Numbered from the stretch's first letter, positions 1 to 7,240 are shown. The stretch is 39,072 nucleotides of DNA from JAIOTH01 sp964639335 (GCA_964639335.1 CAZXCJ010000006.1:1-39072), one strand, 5' to 3'. Numbers and translations: made by a program. The notes: a model not told the origin generated them from the sequence alone.

Positions 1-51
1 ATGAGAACGTGATTTTTTCCCCTTACCAACTGCATGTCTTCTTTTTGCCAT
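1..51 (-). CDS. Partial CDS, N-terminus of an unknown basic protein
   Basis: The first 17 codons of a minus-strand gene that leaves the window. The start ATG reads back from position 51 and the visible peptide is MAKRRHAVGKGKKSRSH, very basic. A TATAAT-like hexamer lies about 15-20 nt upstream (near 66-71), so a promoter just before the gene is plausible. I do not recognise the family, because too little is visible. No stop interrupts the frame before the window edge. Confidence 0.45.
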   Translation of the reverse strand, partial: MAKRRHAVGKGKKSRSH

Positions 52-352
52 ATAAATAATATTATAGATTATAAGATATTCTAGCCTTTTATTGGGATAA
101 AATCAAGGGCTTGATTAGATTTTAATATATTTTCATAAAGCAAAAAACAGGGTTTTAAACCCTGCTCTTACACGATGGGGTCACATCGTAGATGTTATTA
201 TAACTAAGATATTAGAGATGGACAACATTTCCATTCCTAAGGTATTAACAAGATAAAGAATTGGCAGAGAGGTTTTAAACTTTGTTTAGTTATAACCTTT
301 CTTAACTTCTTATCCTTACTTATTCCGTAAAAATATTGCAAAAACAGTTAAA
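52..352. other. Intergenic spacer with hairpins
   Basis: About 300 bp without a gene. Besides the terminator at 141-164 it holds a short palindrome ACGATG-gggtca-CATCGT (172-189) containing the 9-mer CGATGGGGT that recurs at 5022-5030. It also holds an imperfect palindrome AGGTTTTAAAC...TATAACCT at about 270-298. I see no coding potential. Confidence 0.5.
141..164 (-). terminator. Rho-independent terminator of the 353-4839 module
   Basis: Read on the minus strand, CAGGGTTTAAAACCCTG (148-164) folds into a hairpin and is followed by TTTTTTG. It lies downstream of the minus-strand gene ending at 353 and upstream of the partial gene at 1-51, so it probably ends the five-gene transcript. Confidence 0.8.
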
Positions 353-1387
353 CTACGATTTTTCTGGAAATTTACTGGGAATATTTCCATATTGTAAAGT
401 AGCTTGATGTAAATCCCACAATGTTTTCGGATGATTTATAATTGTTTGTGGTTTTTCAGAAAAAAATGATAAAATATTTTTTTTTGGGTCAGGCTCATCG
501 TCTCTACCATAATGATGAGGGTGGTTAGTAAAAACTAATAAGTTAAATATATCTTTACCATCACTTGTCTTTTTAATCCTATCTACTGTTTCCGAGATTT
601 TATTTGGAGAGGGCATCTTCATTATTTTTAAAGCCATATTAGGTGAGAGATTAACATCTATAAAAACGACTAAAGGGTAACTACTCTTTTTAGCCGAGGC
701 CTGATTTATACATTTACCAACCCTCAATCTAACCTTATCGTCCGTAATTCCCAAATTAAAGCGACCCAAAATACCATCTCTTTTTTTACTTTTTGCTTCA
801 ACAGATATTTTTTGTCCCGTATCTTTATGGATAGCAATAAATTCTGGATGTTTTCCACTCCTATCTTTTTCATTCTCAAATTTAATATCAAAACCAGCTC
901 TTATACAAGTAGCTGTCACAAATAATTCATATCTAGCTCCGTGAAACTGGTCTGAAAGTTTTAATCTCCTAATAATATCTTCTTGAATTGCCTTGTGATG
1001 TTCTAAAATATATAAATCATAAGCTAATGATAAATAAGCACTAAAAACACCATTTGGCACTACACTATAAATACCATCCTGTCCCTTCGTTTGCTTAAGT
1101 TGAAAATTACATACTCTTTCATACCATTTTAATATCTCGTGCCTTTCCTCAGGAGGTTTCTTTAATTCTGCATCACCCCAACTTCTACCCAAAATATCTT
1201 TTATATAGTCCATTAAAAAATCAGTAAAGGTCTTCCACTTTTTTGAAAAACCCACCCGACTCCCAACTGCAACAAACTTAGACTCTCTATGATTGACGTG
1301 TATGATAGGACGTATTTTCCCATATTTCTCTTTTCTTTCAATTTCGTTTTTTTGTTGTTTTTTTAATATTTCAGAAAAATCCTGCAT
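353..1387 (-). CDS. PD-(D/E)XK-like nuclease, hypothetical
   Basis: A 344-residue soluble protein. The N-terminal 140 residues are unfamiliar. From residue 148 to 200 the layout resembles a PD-(D/E)XK nuclease core: an alpha helix with RYELF (Glu154), a strand with HPEFIAI (Pro181-Glu182), then ISVEAKSKKR (Glu197-x-Lys199). Seen: the motif spacing. Known: this fold includes restriction endonucleases, resolvases and several phage-defence effectors. Inferred: metal-dependent DNA cleavage. It is the last gene of a minus-strand run, with one base between it and the preceding gene. It could also be a decayed or non-catalytic member; the fold call rests on motifs only. Confidence 0.55.
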   Translation of the reverse strand: MQDFSEILKKQQKNEIERKEKYGKIRPIIHVNHRESKFVAVGSRVGFSKKWKTFTDFLMDYIKDILGRSWGDAELKKPPEERHEILKWYERVCNFQLKQTKGQDGIYSVVPNGVFSAYLSLAYDLYILEHHKAIQEDIIRRLKLSDQFHGARYELFVTATCIRAGFDIKFENEKDRSGKHPEFIAIHKDTGQKISVEAKSKKRDGILGRFNLGITDDKVRLRVGKCINQASAKKSSYPLVVFIDVNLSPNMALKIMKMPSPNKISETVDRIKKTSDGKDIFNLLVFTNHPHHYGRDDEPDPKKNILSFFSEKPQTIINHPKTLWDLHQATLQYGNIPSKFPEKS

Positions 1388-1388
1388 A

Positions 1389-1775
1389 TTATTTATTTAT
1401 AAACTCTATATTTTTATAATTTTTTCTAGGATTTTTGCAATTTGGACATCCATAATCAATAGGATATTGCTTGATATAATAATCTACAAATTTTGCTATA
1501 TGTAATATCCAAAATAAAGAAAACTTAGGTTCATAACGAAGTGGTTTTCCTTGAAACCCACAGGCATTACATTTAATTTCGCTCCATTTAGCTGGCTTTT
1601 GTATATTAAAATAATTGTGATATTTAATAGCTATTATAAACAAGTAAATTTCTAACACAGAAAATATCAATAAAATTATCGCTAAAATTTTATTTTTCTC
1701 CCAAAATGTAAAAACTAGAACTATAAAAATAATCGCAAATAGAATTGGTTTAAATATCTTTTGAACTCCTTCCAT
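1389..1775 (-). CDS. Small membrane protein with zinc ribbon
   Basis: A 128-residue protein. Two hydrophobic segments (about residues 7-26 and 29-50) are followed by a cytosolic or extracytosolic domain with two CxxC knuckles, CNAC (about 70-73) and CPNC (about 110-113), typical of a rubredoxin-like zinc ribbon. It sits directly upstream of the PD-(D/E)XK-like gene with a 1-nt gap, so the two are probably co-transcribed and translationally coupled. I do not recognise the family. The role in the module is unknown; membrane anchoring of a partner is one possibility. Confidence 0.6.
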   Translation of the reverse strand: MEGVQKIFKPILFAIIFIVLVFTFWEKNKILAIILLIFSVLEIYLFIIAIKYHNYFNIQKPAKWSEIKCNACGFQGKPLRYEPKFSLFWILHIAKFVDYYIKQYPIDYGCPNCKNPRKNYKNIEFINK

Positions 1776-1807
1776 AATATATAAAATTATTAGTTAATTA
1801 TTTATTA

Positions 1808-2110
1808 CTATTTTTTTACTTTTATAGTCTTGATTACTTTCCTAACCATTTTTTTATTTTCGATAGCACGTCTTAAATCACGCCTCAAAGTACCTAATTC
1901 ATAATCACTTAAATTGTTTTCTTTCTGATAATTCCTAAACCATTCTTCTTCTTTCTTTGAAACATAATCACCCTGCTTGGCAACCATTTCTCCCCATTTT
2001 TCATCATCTCCCTCTAAATATTTTGAAGGGTAAATTTCCCTAGCTTCTTTAAACCATATCTCTGTCATTTCTAAATTTTGTTTGAATAAATTTTCAAAAT
2101 CTACTTGCAT
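1808..2110 (-). CDS. Hypothetical charged helical protein
   Basis: A 100-residue protein rich in Glu, Lys and aromatic residues, predicted mostly helical, with a strongly basic C-terminus (RRAIENKKMVRKV...KVKK). No signal peptide, membrane segment or Cys motif. It lies 19 nt downstream of the protease gene and 32 nt upstream of the membrane zinc-ribbon gene in the same orientation, so it belongs to the same presumed transcript. I do not recognise it. Confidence 0.5.
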   Translation of the reverse strand: MQVDFENLFKQNLEMTEIWFKEAREIYPSKYLEGDDEKWGEMVAKQGDYVSKKEEEWFRNYQKENNLSDYELGTLRRDLRRAIENKKMVRKVIKTIKVKK

Positions 2111-2129
2111 AAATTTACTTTAATCTATT

Positions 2130-3776
2130 TTATAACTCCCCAGCACCTATCTTATATAAATCATCATCAGTTATACCGAGTGACAAACTTTCAAATAATT
2201 CCATCAAATTAGCCCAAGTAACTTCCCATCTTTTACCATCAAAATCTACATACCAAATCCGACCACTTTGTTCTACTTGTAATAATAACTTACCCTTAAG
2301 TCTATTCCCTGTAGCTGAAGTCCAATTATCACTATGTAAAGGAATCTTTTCTAAATCGCTATTTGATATACCTAAAGCAAAATTCTCAAATAGAGACAAC
2401 GCATTTGTAAATGTCACTTCGTATCTTTTACCATCAAAATCTACATACCAAATTCTTCCTCTATCTTCAACTTGTAATAAAAGCTTTCCTTTTAATCTAT
2501 TTGTTAATCCCATATCTATAGTTGTAGCGGGCTCGTTTTCTGTTGTATTATCATTGGAGAGCTTATATTCATATTTCCACATTTTACCCTCTGATATATT
2601 GCGATATTCATCTGCAGTTCGAATAGATAAATAATAAGACCCTTCTTCTCTGAACATGATAAAGGGGTGAATAAACTGTAAGTAATTTTTTTTGTATGAA
2701 CCTGAGGTTTCATAACTATAAATTTCTGGATATTTAAAATCAATTGTTGCCATCGCTTGGCCATCATTCCAGCGCACTCTATAATAAGCAATGTCATAGT
2801 AAGTTTCATCTGGTAAAATTATGCCAAACATAATTTTTTGAGGATGGTATGGATATGACTTATTCTTGTTGTATTCAATTTTATTACACATATCTGGTGT
2901 AATATTATAATTTGTTTGTGGATTACCAAATTTGTTTGTCCAAGTATACCATTTGCTACAATCATAAATTACTAATCTTGCAGCAGAAATATCTGGTGGA
3001 GTAATATCATCTTGAATACTTACTGACGGTATTTCAATGATTGGCTTTTGCTCAATGATTTCTTGTTGATATTGACTTCCTAAAATTCCAGACAACCAAT
3101 TTTTAATACTATTAACAGATAAAATATAATTCATTGAATCCAATAATCCACTAATAGCCATCGTAGGGATACCAATGAATTGCTCTATAGAATTATAAGA
3201 AGAACCACCGGAATTTCCATGTTCTAATAATGCTGTTGTTTTGATATAATTTTGTGTTTCGTCTGAACTACTACCAAAACCACTAAAATCACCAGAAGTA
3301 TAAGTTATTGTTGAGCCACCAATGCTTGGAAATCCCAATATTTCAATTTTATCTCCGAATTGTAAATTATCAGAATTAGAGTTCCAAATATTAACATAAG
3401 GATAAGATTTATTAGTTGGATTATCTAAATACAAAATAGCGGCATCCATATCATTTGAAGTAGTATAATATTTCACATCTGCTAAATTTGGATTTGTTTC
3501 GGTTCCAAAATTTGGCTCTTCACCAATTGATTCAACAAAGCCGATGAAACAAGTATCAATTACTCCACCATAATCATCAGTAACAAGGTGCTCATTAGTC
3601 AAAATAATTCCCTTAGGGTCAATAATGGTACCTGAGCCACTATACCAACCACCATAATCATCAGGACATACGATTTGTACCGTAGAATCAATTTGATTTT
3701 GAGTAACAGCATTACTAGAACTAGAAAGAAGTAATCCAAAGACTATAAATAATAAGAATAATAATGTTTTTTTCAT
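2130..3776 (-). CDS. Exported trypsin-like serine protease with C-terminal repeats
   Basis: A 548-residue protein. An N-terminal signal peptide (MKKTLLFLLFIVFGLLLSSS) is followed by a chymotrypsin-fold protease domain. The triad is visible: His63 in TNEHLV, Asp111 in DMDAAIL, Ser189 in HGNSGGS. No PDZ domain is apparent, so it is not a standard DegP. A middle region (about 250-420) is Ig-like. The C-terminus holds two near-identical units of about 55 residues with RLKGKLLLQV and IWYVDFDGKR, a repeat common in secreted Patescibacteria proteins. Inferred: cell-surface proteolysis. It sits 16 nt after the PIN-like gene in the same run, an odd neighbour for an exported enzyme, so sharing of a transcript does not prove a shared function. 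Confidence 0.8.
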   Translation of the reverse strand: MKKTLLFLLFIVFGLLLSSSSNAVTQNQIDSTVQIVCPDDYGGWYSGSGTIIDPKGIILTNEHLVTDDYGGVIDTCFIGFVESIGEEPNFGTETNPNLADVKYYTTSNDMDAAILYLDNPTNKSYPYVNIWNSNSDNLQFGDKIEILGFPSIGGSTITYTSGDFSGFGSSSDETQNYIKTTALLEHGNSGGSSYNSIEQFIGIPTMAISGLLDSMNYILSVNSIKNWLSGILGSQYQQEIIEQKPIIEIPSVSIQDDITPPDISAARLVIYDCSKWYTWTNKFGNPQTNYNITPDMCNKIEYNKNKSYPYHPQKIMFGIILPDETYYDIAYYRVRWNDGQAMATIDFKYPEIYSYETSGSYKKNYLQFIHPFIMFREEGSYYLSIRTADEYRNISEGKMWKYEYKLSNDNTTENEPATTIDMGLTNRLKGKLLLQVEDRGRIWYVDFDGKRYEVTFTNALSLFENFALGISNSDLEKIPLHSDNWTSATGNRLKGKLLLQVEQSGRIWYVDFDGKRWEVTWANLMELFESLSLGITDDDLYKIGAGEL

Positions 3777-3792
3777 AATATTTATTTAATAT

Positions 3793-4839
3793 TTATATTT
3801 TAATCATATATTGTTTATGACAGAAGGGACAGTCAAAAGGAAACTGACCTAAAAGATAACCTAGATGCTCTGCTTTTATAGAACTTTCAATATTATTACC
3901 ACATTTAAGACAATATTTTGTATCCCCTGTTATCTCTAATCTACTAGAAGATGTTGATGTTGAAAAAGACAAAGATGATATTTGATCGTTACCACGATTA
4001 CTTAGAGAACTCCGACTTGTTGATTCAGAAAAACCCGTCCATAGACCACCTGCTTCTGCCCGTATACTGTCTGCTAAGGTTTCATAATCTTCACGCTGTT
4101 CTTTCGTATACTCTTCCTTAAACTCACTATCTAACATATCTAACGGACTAGTAAATGCTTGGATTTTACTACATTTACTTTTTAAATCATTTACAATCTC
4201 TTCGTGAAGTTTTTCTTTCTTATCATTCTCAAAATAATCAGAATCGTCTACACAAAAAATCATTTCAAAATTTTTGAATTTTTTTCCAATTTTTTCTAAC
4301 GAATCCAAAACAGATTCAAATGCAACACAATCCTGATCTTTTTCAAATGTTGTTTTCCACACCGTCTTTAAGGGAGTATATGGGGCCCTTAATAAGAGAG
4401 CTCTTTTCAGACCCAGATTTATCAATCTATCTGTTAAATCTATTGAATATATATTTTTATTATTAAAAATTTCCTCCACTACTTTTTTAGTAGAAATATA
4501 TTGTTTTTCAATTCCTCCTTTTATTTCTCGTTTACTTTTATTTAAGGATTTTAATATTATTTTTGAACGTTTTGATTTCTTCTTTTTTATCTCTTCAGAA
4601 ATCAAATTATTTATTTTAACTTCTATTTTCTTTTTTAAATCTCCAAAACCGTTTCTTAAAACAGTAAGTATTTCCATTCTTATATTTTCTGGCATTACCA
4701 ATATCATTTTATCCGCATTTAGTTGTTTTTTAATTTTTTCTAAAACAAGTAAGTCCTGTTTCTCAACTTGTTCAAGTGCACAATTTATAAAAACACTTGT
4801 ATCTATAAATACTATTTTTTTAACTACTGCTTTTTTCAT
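3793..4839 (-). CDS. PIN-like (DUF4935-type) nuclease with C-terminal zinc ribbon
   Basis: A 348-residue cytosolic protein and first gene of the minus-strand run. The N-terminus IVFIDTSVF (Asp13) is the usual first strand of PIN domains. Further acidic positions fit the fold: Glu56 in RMEI, Asp170/Glu175 in KDQDCVAFESV, and CVDDSDYF (Asp198-Asp201). The middle (60-125) is a lysine-rich helical region. A low-complexity serine stretch (271-300) leads to a zinc ribbon with Cys310, Cys313, Cys337 and Cys340. Known: PIN and PIN-like domains are mostly metal-dependent RNases, including toxins and defence effectors. Inferred: RNA cleavage. The family level (DUF4935-like) is my reading of the motif order. 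Confidence 0.65.
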   Translation of the reverse strand: MKKAVVKKIVFIDTSVFINCALEQVEKQDLLVLEKIKKQLNADKMILVMPENIRMEILTVLRNGFGDLKKKIEVKINNLISEEIKKKKSKRSKIILKSLNKSKREIKGGIEKQYISTKKVVEEIFNNKNIYSIDLTDRLINLGLKRALLLRAPYTPLKTVWKTTFEKDQDCVAFESVLDSLEKIGKKFKNFEMIFCVDDSDYFENDKKEKLHEEIVNDLKSKCSKIQAFTSPLDMLDSEFKEEYTKEQREDYETLADSIRAEAGGLWTGFSESTSRSSLSNRGNDQISSLSFSTSTSSSRLEITGDTKYCLKCGNNIESSIKAEHLGYLLGQFPFDCPFCHKQYMIKI

Positions 4840-4889
4840 AAATTTTAATTAAAGATTATATTATCATTTTATCATTTATCTATAATTAA

Positions 4890-4982
4890 TTCTAACCTAT
4901 TATTAAGGGTATCAAAAAAAGCCCTTGAATAGGGCATTTTGTCCCTCAACTTCCCGAGCTAAGCTCGGTTCGCTCGGGACAT
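4890..4982. repeat. 93-bp direct repeat, copy A (terminator-bearing)
   Basis: Matches 5878-5970 at all but 4 of 93 positions. Reading on the minus strand it contains a GC hairpin (TCCCGAGC...GCTCGGGA type), a rho-independent terminator and then a promoter-like pair TTGATA / TAGAAT 15 nt apart ahead of the PIN-like gene. Copy B is the trailer of tRNA-His, so copy A looks like a duplicated trailer. Confidence 0.85.
4912..4937 (-). terminator. Rho-independent terminator in repeat copy A
   Basis: On the minus strand GCCCT-attca-AGGGC (4921-4935) is followed by TTTTTTTGAT. It would end transcription from the 5209-5838 gene before the PIN-like module. Confidence 0.75.
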
Positions 4983-5070
4983 CTTCGCTCATCTCAATTT
5001 CTAACGAAATCGAGTTGAGCTCGATGGGGTGCCTTAGTGCAGGATGTTGGGACTAAAATTATAAATACTA

Positions 5071-5155
5071 TTGACAAAAATGATACTTAAAAAAATATAA
5101 AATATTTATTTCGTAATCAAGGCCCGCGAAAACAAATAAAGGGTCTTTTTTATTT
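5071..5155 (+). ncRNA. Possible very short plus-strand transcript
   Basis: A consensus -35 TTGACA (5071-5076) and TATAAA (5096-5101) lie 19 nt apart, longer than optimal. About 45 nt downstream, AAGGCCC...GGGTCTT forms a 7-bp stem followed by TTTTTATTTT, a plus-strand terminator. There is no ORF between them. The transcript would be roughly 45 nt and antisense to nothing annotated. Weak because of the spacer length. Confidence 0.3.
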
Positions 5156-5208
5156 TAAAAACCTCGAATACATAACTAACTCAAGGTTATAATAATTTAA
5201 TATTAATT

Positions 5209-5838
5209 TTATCTATAAGAATAAGATTCACAATTATGAACAATTCCGTAACATTTTGTTTGCCACTCATCTAAAGATAAAGAACTTTCTTTTAAACCAA
5301 AACATCCACAACTTCGAACCTCAGTACCCTCCCCGCTAGTATAATCACATTTTTTAGGAAAAAGAAATACTATTAACAAAATTAAAATCAATAGAACAAA
5401 AACACTTTTTTTACTTCTTAACTTATTTCTTTTTTTAAAAAATATTATTAAAAAAATGACTAAGATAATTAATAAAATTGGCAAAATTGATAAAATTTTA
5501 TAATGGACAGCATACCTTCTAGCAATAAAACCCGCACACATGGCATTAGTAAAAGCACTCCAACCCTGAGCATGACAATTAATTTTTAAATCTTTAACCA
5601 TTGTATATCCCAATGGACATTCATTACTTTCTAAACTATACTCGTCACTTCCTAAATAGCTCTCCCAACCACTTGGCTTTTTGCATTCCTGACATTCGTC
5701 ACCTTCGTTAAACCAAGCACACTCTTTGGTTTTCTGATTAACAATTATTTGAGATGCCGACATTGTAGCTTGGGAAATTTGCGGAATTAATAAAACAAAT
5801 AATAAGCTTATTACAAAAAACAATTTTAATTTTTTCAT
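5209..5838 (-). CDS. Cys-rich exported membrane protein, hypothetical
   Basis: A 209-residue protein. A signal peptide (MKKLKLFFVISLLFVLLIP) precedes an extracytoplasmic Cys-rich domain (CAWFNEGDECQEC, NECPLGY, KINCHAQGW, AMCAGF). Two membrane segments follow (about 115-135 and 145-160), then a second Cys-rich tail (KKCDY, RSCGCFG, TKCYG, HNCESY). The even spread of Cys on both outer segments suggests disulphides. I do not recognise the family. It stands alone between the two 93-bp repeats; a TATAAT (minus strand, near 5865) can serve as -10. Confidence 0.6.
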   Translation of the reverse strand: MKKLKLFFVISLLFVLLIPQISQATMSASQIIVNQKTKECAWFNEGDECQECKKPSGWESYLGSDEYSLESNECPLGYTMVKDLKINCHAQGWSAFTNAMCAGFIARRYAVHYKILSILPILLIILVIFLIIFFKKRNKLRSKKSVFVLLILILLIVFLFPKKCDYTSGEGTEVRSCGCFGLKESSLSLDEWQTKCYGIVHNCESYSYR

Positions 5839-5877
5839 ATATTTAAAATTACTTATATTTTAATTATAGCATAATAG

Positions 5878-5970
5878 TTCTAACCTATCATTAGGGGTAT
5901 CAAAAAAAACCCTTGAATAGGGCATTTTGTCCCTCGACTTCCCGAGCTAAGCTCGGTTCGCTCGGGACAT
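5878..5970. repeat. 93-bp direct repeat, copy B (tRNA-His trailer)
   Basis: The second copy of the 4890-4982 repeat. It lies downstream of tRNA-His on the minus strand, separated by a 9-bp-stem hairpin (ATTCGACTT at 5969-5977 with AAGTCGAAT at 6001-6009) whose last pair touches the encoded CCA. Between the two copies lies one gene and about 0.9 kb. Confidence 0.85.
5902..5924 (-). terminator. Terminator of the tRNA-His/tRNA-Arg transcript
   Basis: On the minus strand CCCT-attca-AGGG is followed by eight T residues. It ends the tRNA transcript and insulates the 5209-5838 gene. Confidence 0.75.
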
Positions 5971-6008
5971 TCGACTTTTCTATTATAATAAATAAAAGAT
6001 AAGTCGAA

Positions 6009-6084
6009 TGGGGTGAGTGATGGGATTTGAACCCACAACCACTGGCACCACAAGCCAGTGCTCTACCATTGAGCTACACTCACC
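6009..6084 (-). tRNA. tRNA-His (GTG)
   Basis: A complete cloverleaf on the minus strand. The anticodon loop CTTGTGG sits in an ACTGG/CCAGT stem and the T-arm reads GTGGGTTCAAATCCCAT. The acceptor GTGAGTG/CACTCAC carries the extra G-1 paired with C73 that marks tRNA-His. CCA is encoded (6009-6011). Confidence 0.97.
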
Positions 6085-6196
6085 ACAGTATGAATTTTCA
6101 ATTACCAATTTTAAATTTCAATTTAAATCTGAATTTAATAATTTTCAATTAATTTAAAATTTTAAATTCAAAATTGATAATTCCACGAAGTGGGTA

Positions 6197-6271
6197 TGGT
6201 ACCCTTGCTAGGAATCGAACCTAGATCCACGGCTTAGAAGGCCGTTGTTCTATCCGTTGAACTACAAGGGC
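6197..6271 (-). tRNA. tRNA-Arg (TCT)
   Basis: The anticodon loop CTTCTAA lies between ACGGC and GCCGT, the T-arm is CTAGGTTCGATTCCTAG and the acceptor is GCCCTTG/CAAGGGT. CCA is encoded at 6197-6199. It is 112 nt upstream of tRNA-His in the same orientation and probably shares its transcript. Upstream lie two decayed copies of its 5' half. Confidence 0.97.
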
Positions 6272-6303
6272 GTCAGGCGAGTCGGGCGGGGAAGGTTTAC
6301 CCT
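6260..6303. repeat. 44-bp repeat at the tRNA-Arg 5' end, copy 1
   Basis: The first 12 nt of tRNA-Arg plus 32 nt of upstream flank, GC-rich (GGCGAGTCGGGCGGGG). Repeated without change at 6395-6438, showing a recent local duplication. Confidence 0.85.
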
Positions 6304-6333
6304 ACACTTATGAATGAAATGAATATAGTGTGG

Positions 6334-6407
6334 GGCCGTTGTTCTATCCATTGTCGAAGATCCTCCGCAGTTCCGCTGAGCGGAACGAGGGGGAAACTAC
6401 AAGGGCG
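6334..6407 (-). pseudogene. tRNA-Arg 5'-half remnant split by a palindrome
   Basis: Matches the 5' half of tRNA-Arg: acceptor and start of the D-arm at 6395-6407, then the rest of the D-arm and the anticodon stem 5' strand at 6334-6349 (GGCCGTTGTTCTATCC in plus orientation). The anticodon, T-arm and 3' acceptor are missing. About 41 nt of GC-rich palindrome (TTCCGC-tga-GCGGAA) interrupts the D-loop. Not functional as a tRNA. Confidence 0.75.
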
Positions 6408-6438
6408 TCAGGCGAGTCGGGCGGGGAAGGTTTACCCT
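6395..6438. repeat. 44-bp repeat at the tRNA-Arg 5' end, copy 2
   Basis: Identical to 6260-6303. It is followed at 6434-6465 by a 32-nt perfect palindrome where copy 1 has none, so copy 1 shows the empty site. Confidence 0.85.
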
Positions 6439-6465
6439 GTTAAATTCTTCTCTATTTAACAGGGT
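6434..6465. repeat. Perfect palindrome, ACCCTGTTAAAT arms
   Basis: ACCCTGTTAAAT, an 8-nt loop, then ATTTAACAGGGT. The arms equal the terminal inverted repeats of the element at 6719-6870. Absent at the homologous place in copy 1 of the tRNA-Arg flank. Looks like a minimal member of that family. Confidence 0.7.
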
Positions 6466-6502
6466 GAACCCCGCACTTACGAACGAAGTGAGTATGGTGC
6501 GA

Positions 6503-6576
6503 GGCTGTTGTTCCCTGCCTACGCTCTTCCTCCTACGCTTTTCAAGCTTCGGAGGACAAGTCGAGCTACGGCAAGG
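6503..6576 (-). pseudogene. Second, more decayed tRNA-Arg remnant
   Basis: GGCTGTTGTTCCCTGCC (6503-6519) and GAGCTACGGCAAGG (6563-6576) match the same two D-arm-side blocks as the first remnant with more substitutions. Again about 43 nt containing a GC palindrome (TCCTCC...GGAGGA) lies between them. The flank CACTTAC...GTGAGTATGGTGCG (6474-6502) matches 6305-6333. Confidence 0.55.
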
Positions 6577-6694
6577 TAAATATCCACTACCTATCCTGAG
6601 TATAATTGAAAATATTAACCCACAATATTGATCCTTTTCAATCCTATTAAACTATTCCTCAATTAGTCAATTAAACAATTAATAAGGTCCTCTT

Positions 6695-6722
6695 AATATA
6701 CCAGAAAAATCAAAAAAGTCAA
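6695..6722 (-). promoter_or_regulatory. Promoter of the tRNA-Arg/tRNA-His transcript
   Basis: On the minus strand TTGACT (6717-6722) and TATATT (6695-6700), spacer 16 nt. The -35 box is the boundary of the inverted-repeat element that starts at 6719. Confidence 0.65.
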
Positions 6723-6870
6723 CCCTGTTAAATAATCTTAAATTTTTTTATAAAATTTAAGATTAAGATTTTAAAATAATATTATACTATAAAAATAAAA
6801 TTAATAAAAAGTAAAGATTATTAAAAATTAATTCACTATACCCTTTTTAAATCTTATTTAACAGGGTCAA
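6719..6870. mobile_element. MITE-like inverted-repeat element 1
   Basis: Arms CCCTGTTAAATAA (6723-6735) and TTATTTAACAGGG (6854-6866) enclose about 118 bp of AT-rich DNA with an inner hairpin near the left arm. TCAA flanks both ends (GTCAACC on each side). The interior aligns with element 2 at 15337-15486 (shared AAGATTT..., ATAAAAATAAAATTA). No ORF. Likely non-autonomous, or a genome-specific interspersed repeat. Confidence 0.65.
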
Positions 6871-6893
6871 CCACGTTCCCTAAAGGGACTGAA

Positions 6894-7166
6894 TCAATCT
6901 TTAGACCTCTTTTTCCGATTTTTTATATTAACAGCTTTTTTAATTGCTCTTTCTTTTAAAACTTTTTGCTGATTCGGATTTTTTAAACCCATACCGTGCA
7001 TAACCATTTCTGAATTTTTCGGCTTTTCTGTAGGCACTTTTTGCTCATAAACTTCCTCTTCATAACAATAAACACATAAGCCATTCATAAAAACTGGCTC
7101 TTCTCCACATTTTTGACACATTCCCTCCTTTTTTTCATCTTGGTTTTTTAAATTTTCCTTTTCCAT
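6894..7166 (-). CDS. Small zinc-ribbon protein, hypothetical
   Basis: 90 residues from the ATG at 7166; a TTG at 7175 would add three residues and is less likely. CQKCGEEP and CVYCYEE form two CxxC knuckles 14-15 residues apart, followed by a basic C-terminus (KKAVNIKNRKKRSKD). This suggests a zinc-bound nucleic-acid or protein adaptor. Single gene between the ArsR unit (divergent) and element 1. I do not recognise the family. Confidence 0.6.
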   Translation of the reverse strand: MEKENLKNQDEKKEGMCQKCGEEPVFMNGLCVYCYEEEVYEQKVPTEKPKNSEMVMHGMGLKNPNQQKVLKERAIKKAVNIKNRKKRSKD

Positions 7167-7240
7167 AAAAATCAATTAATTATATCTATATTATAACAAT
7201 TAAGCATATTTTTATCTATCTCTTGCATAAAATATTTTGC

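Larger units (their letters stand above)
4840..5208. other. Spacer: repeat copy A and a possible small transcript
   Basis: A 369-bp stretch without a protein gene. It holds repeat copy A (4890-4982) with a minus-strand terminator, an extra hairpin (4996-5020) and the 9-mer CGATGGGGT (5022-5030). A plus-strand promoter-like and terminator-like pair follows at 5071-5155. The sequence 5030-5050 resembles the outer edge of a tRNA 3' end (a TGG that would encode CCA on the minus strand) but has no tRNA body. Confidence 0.5.

Noticed and set aside
2516..2809. Minus-strand 97-codon ORF inside the protease gene
   Set aside because: Shadow in another frame of the 548-residue protease, without start signals of its own.
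5020..5050. A tRNA next to repeat copy A
   Set aside because: Only the outer CCA-like edge is present; no T-arm, anticodon or 5' half can be built.
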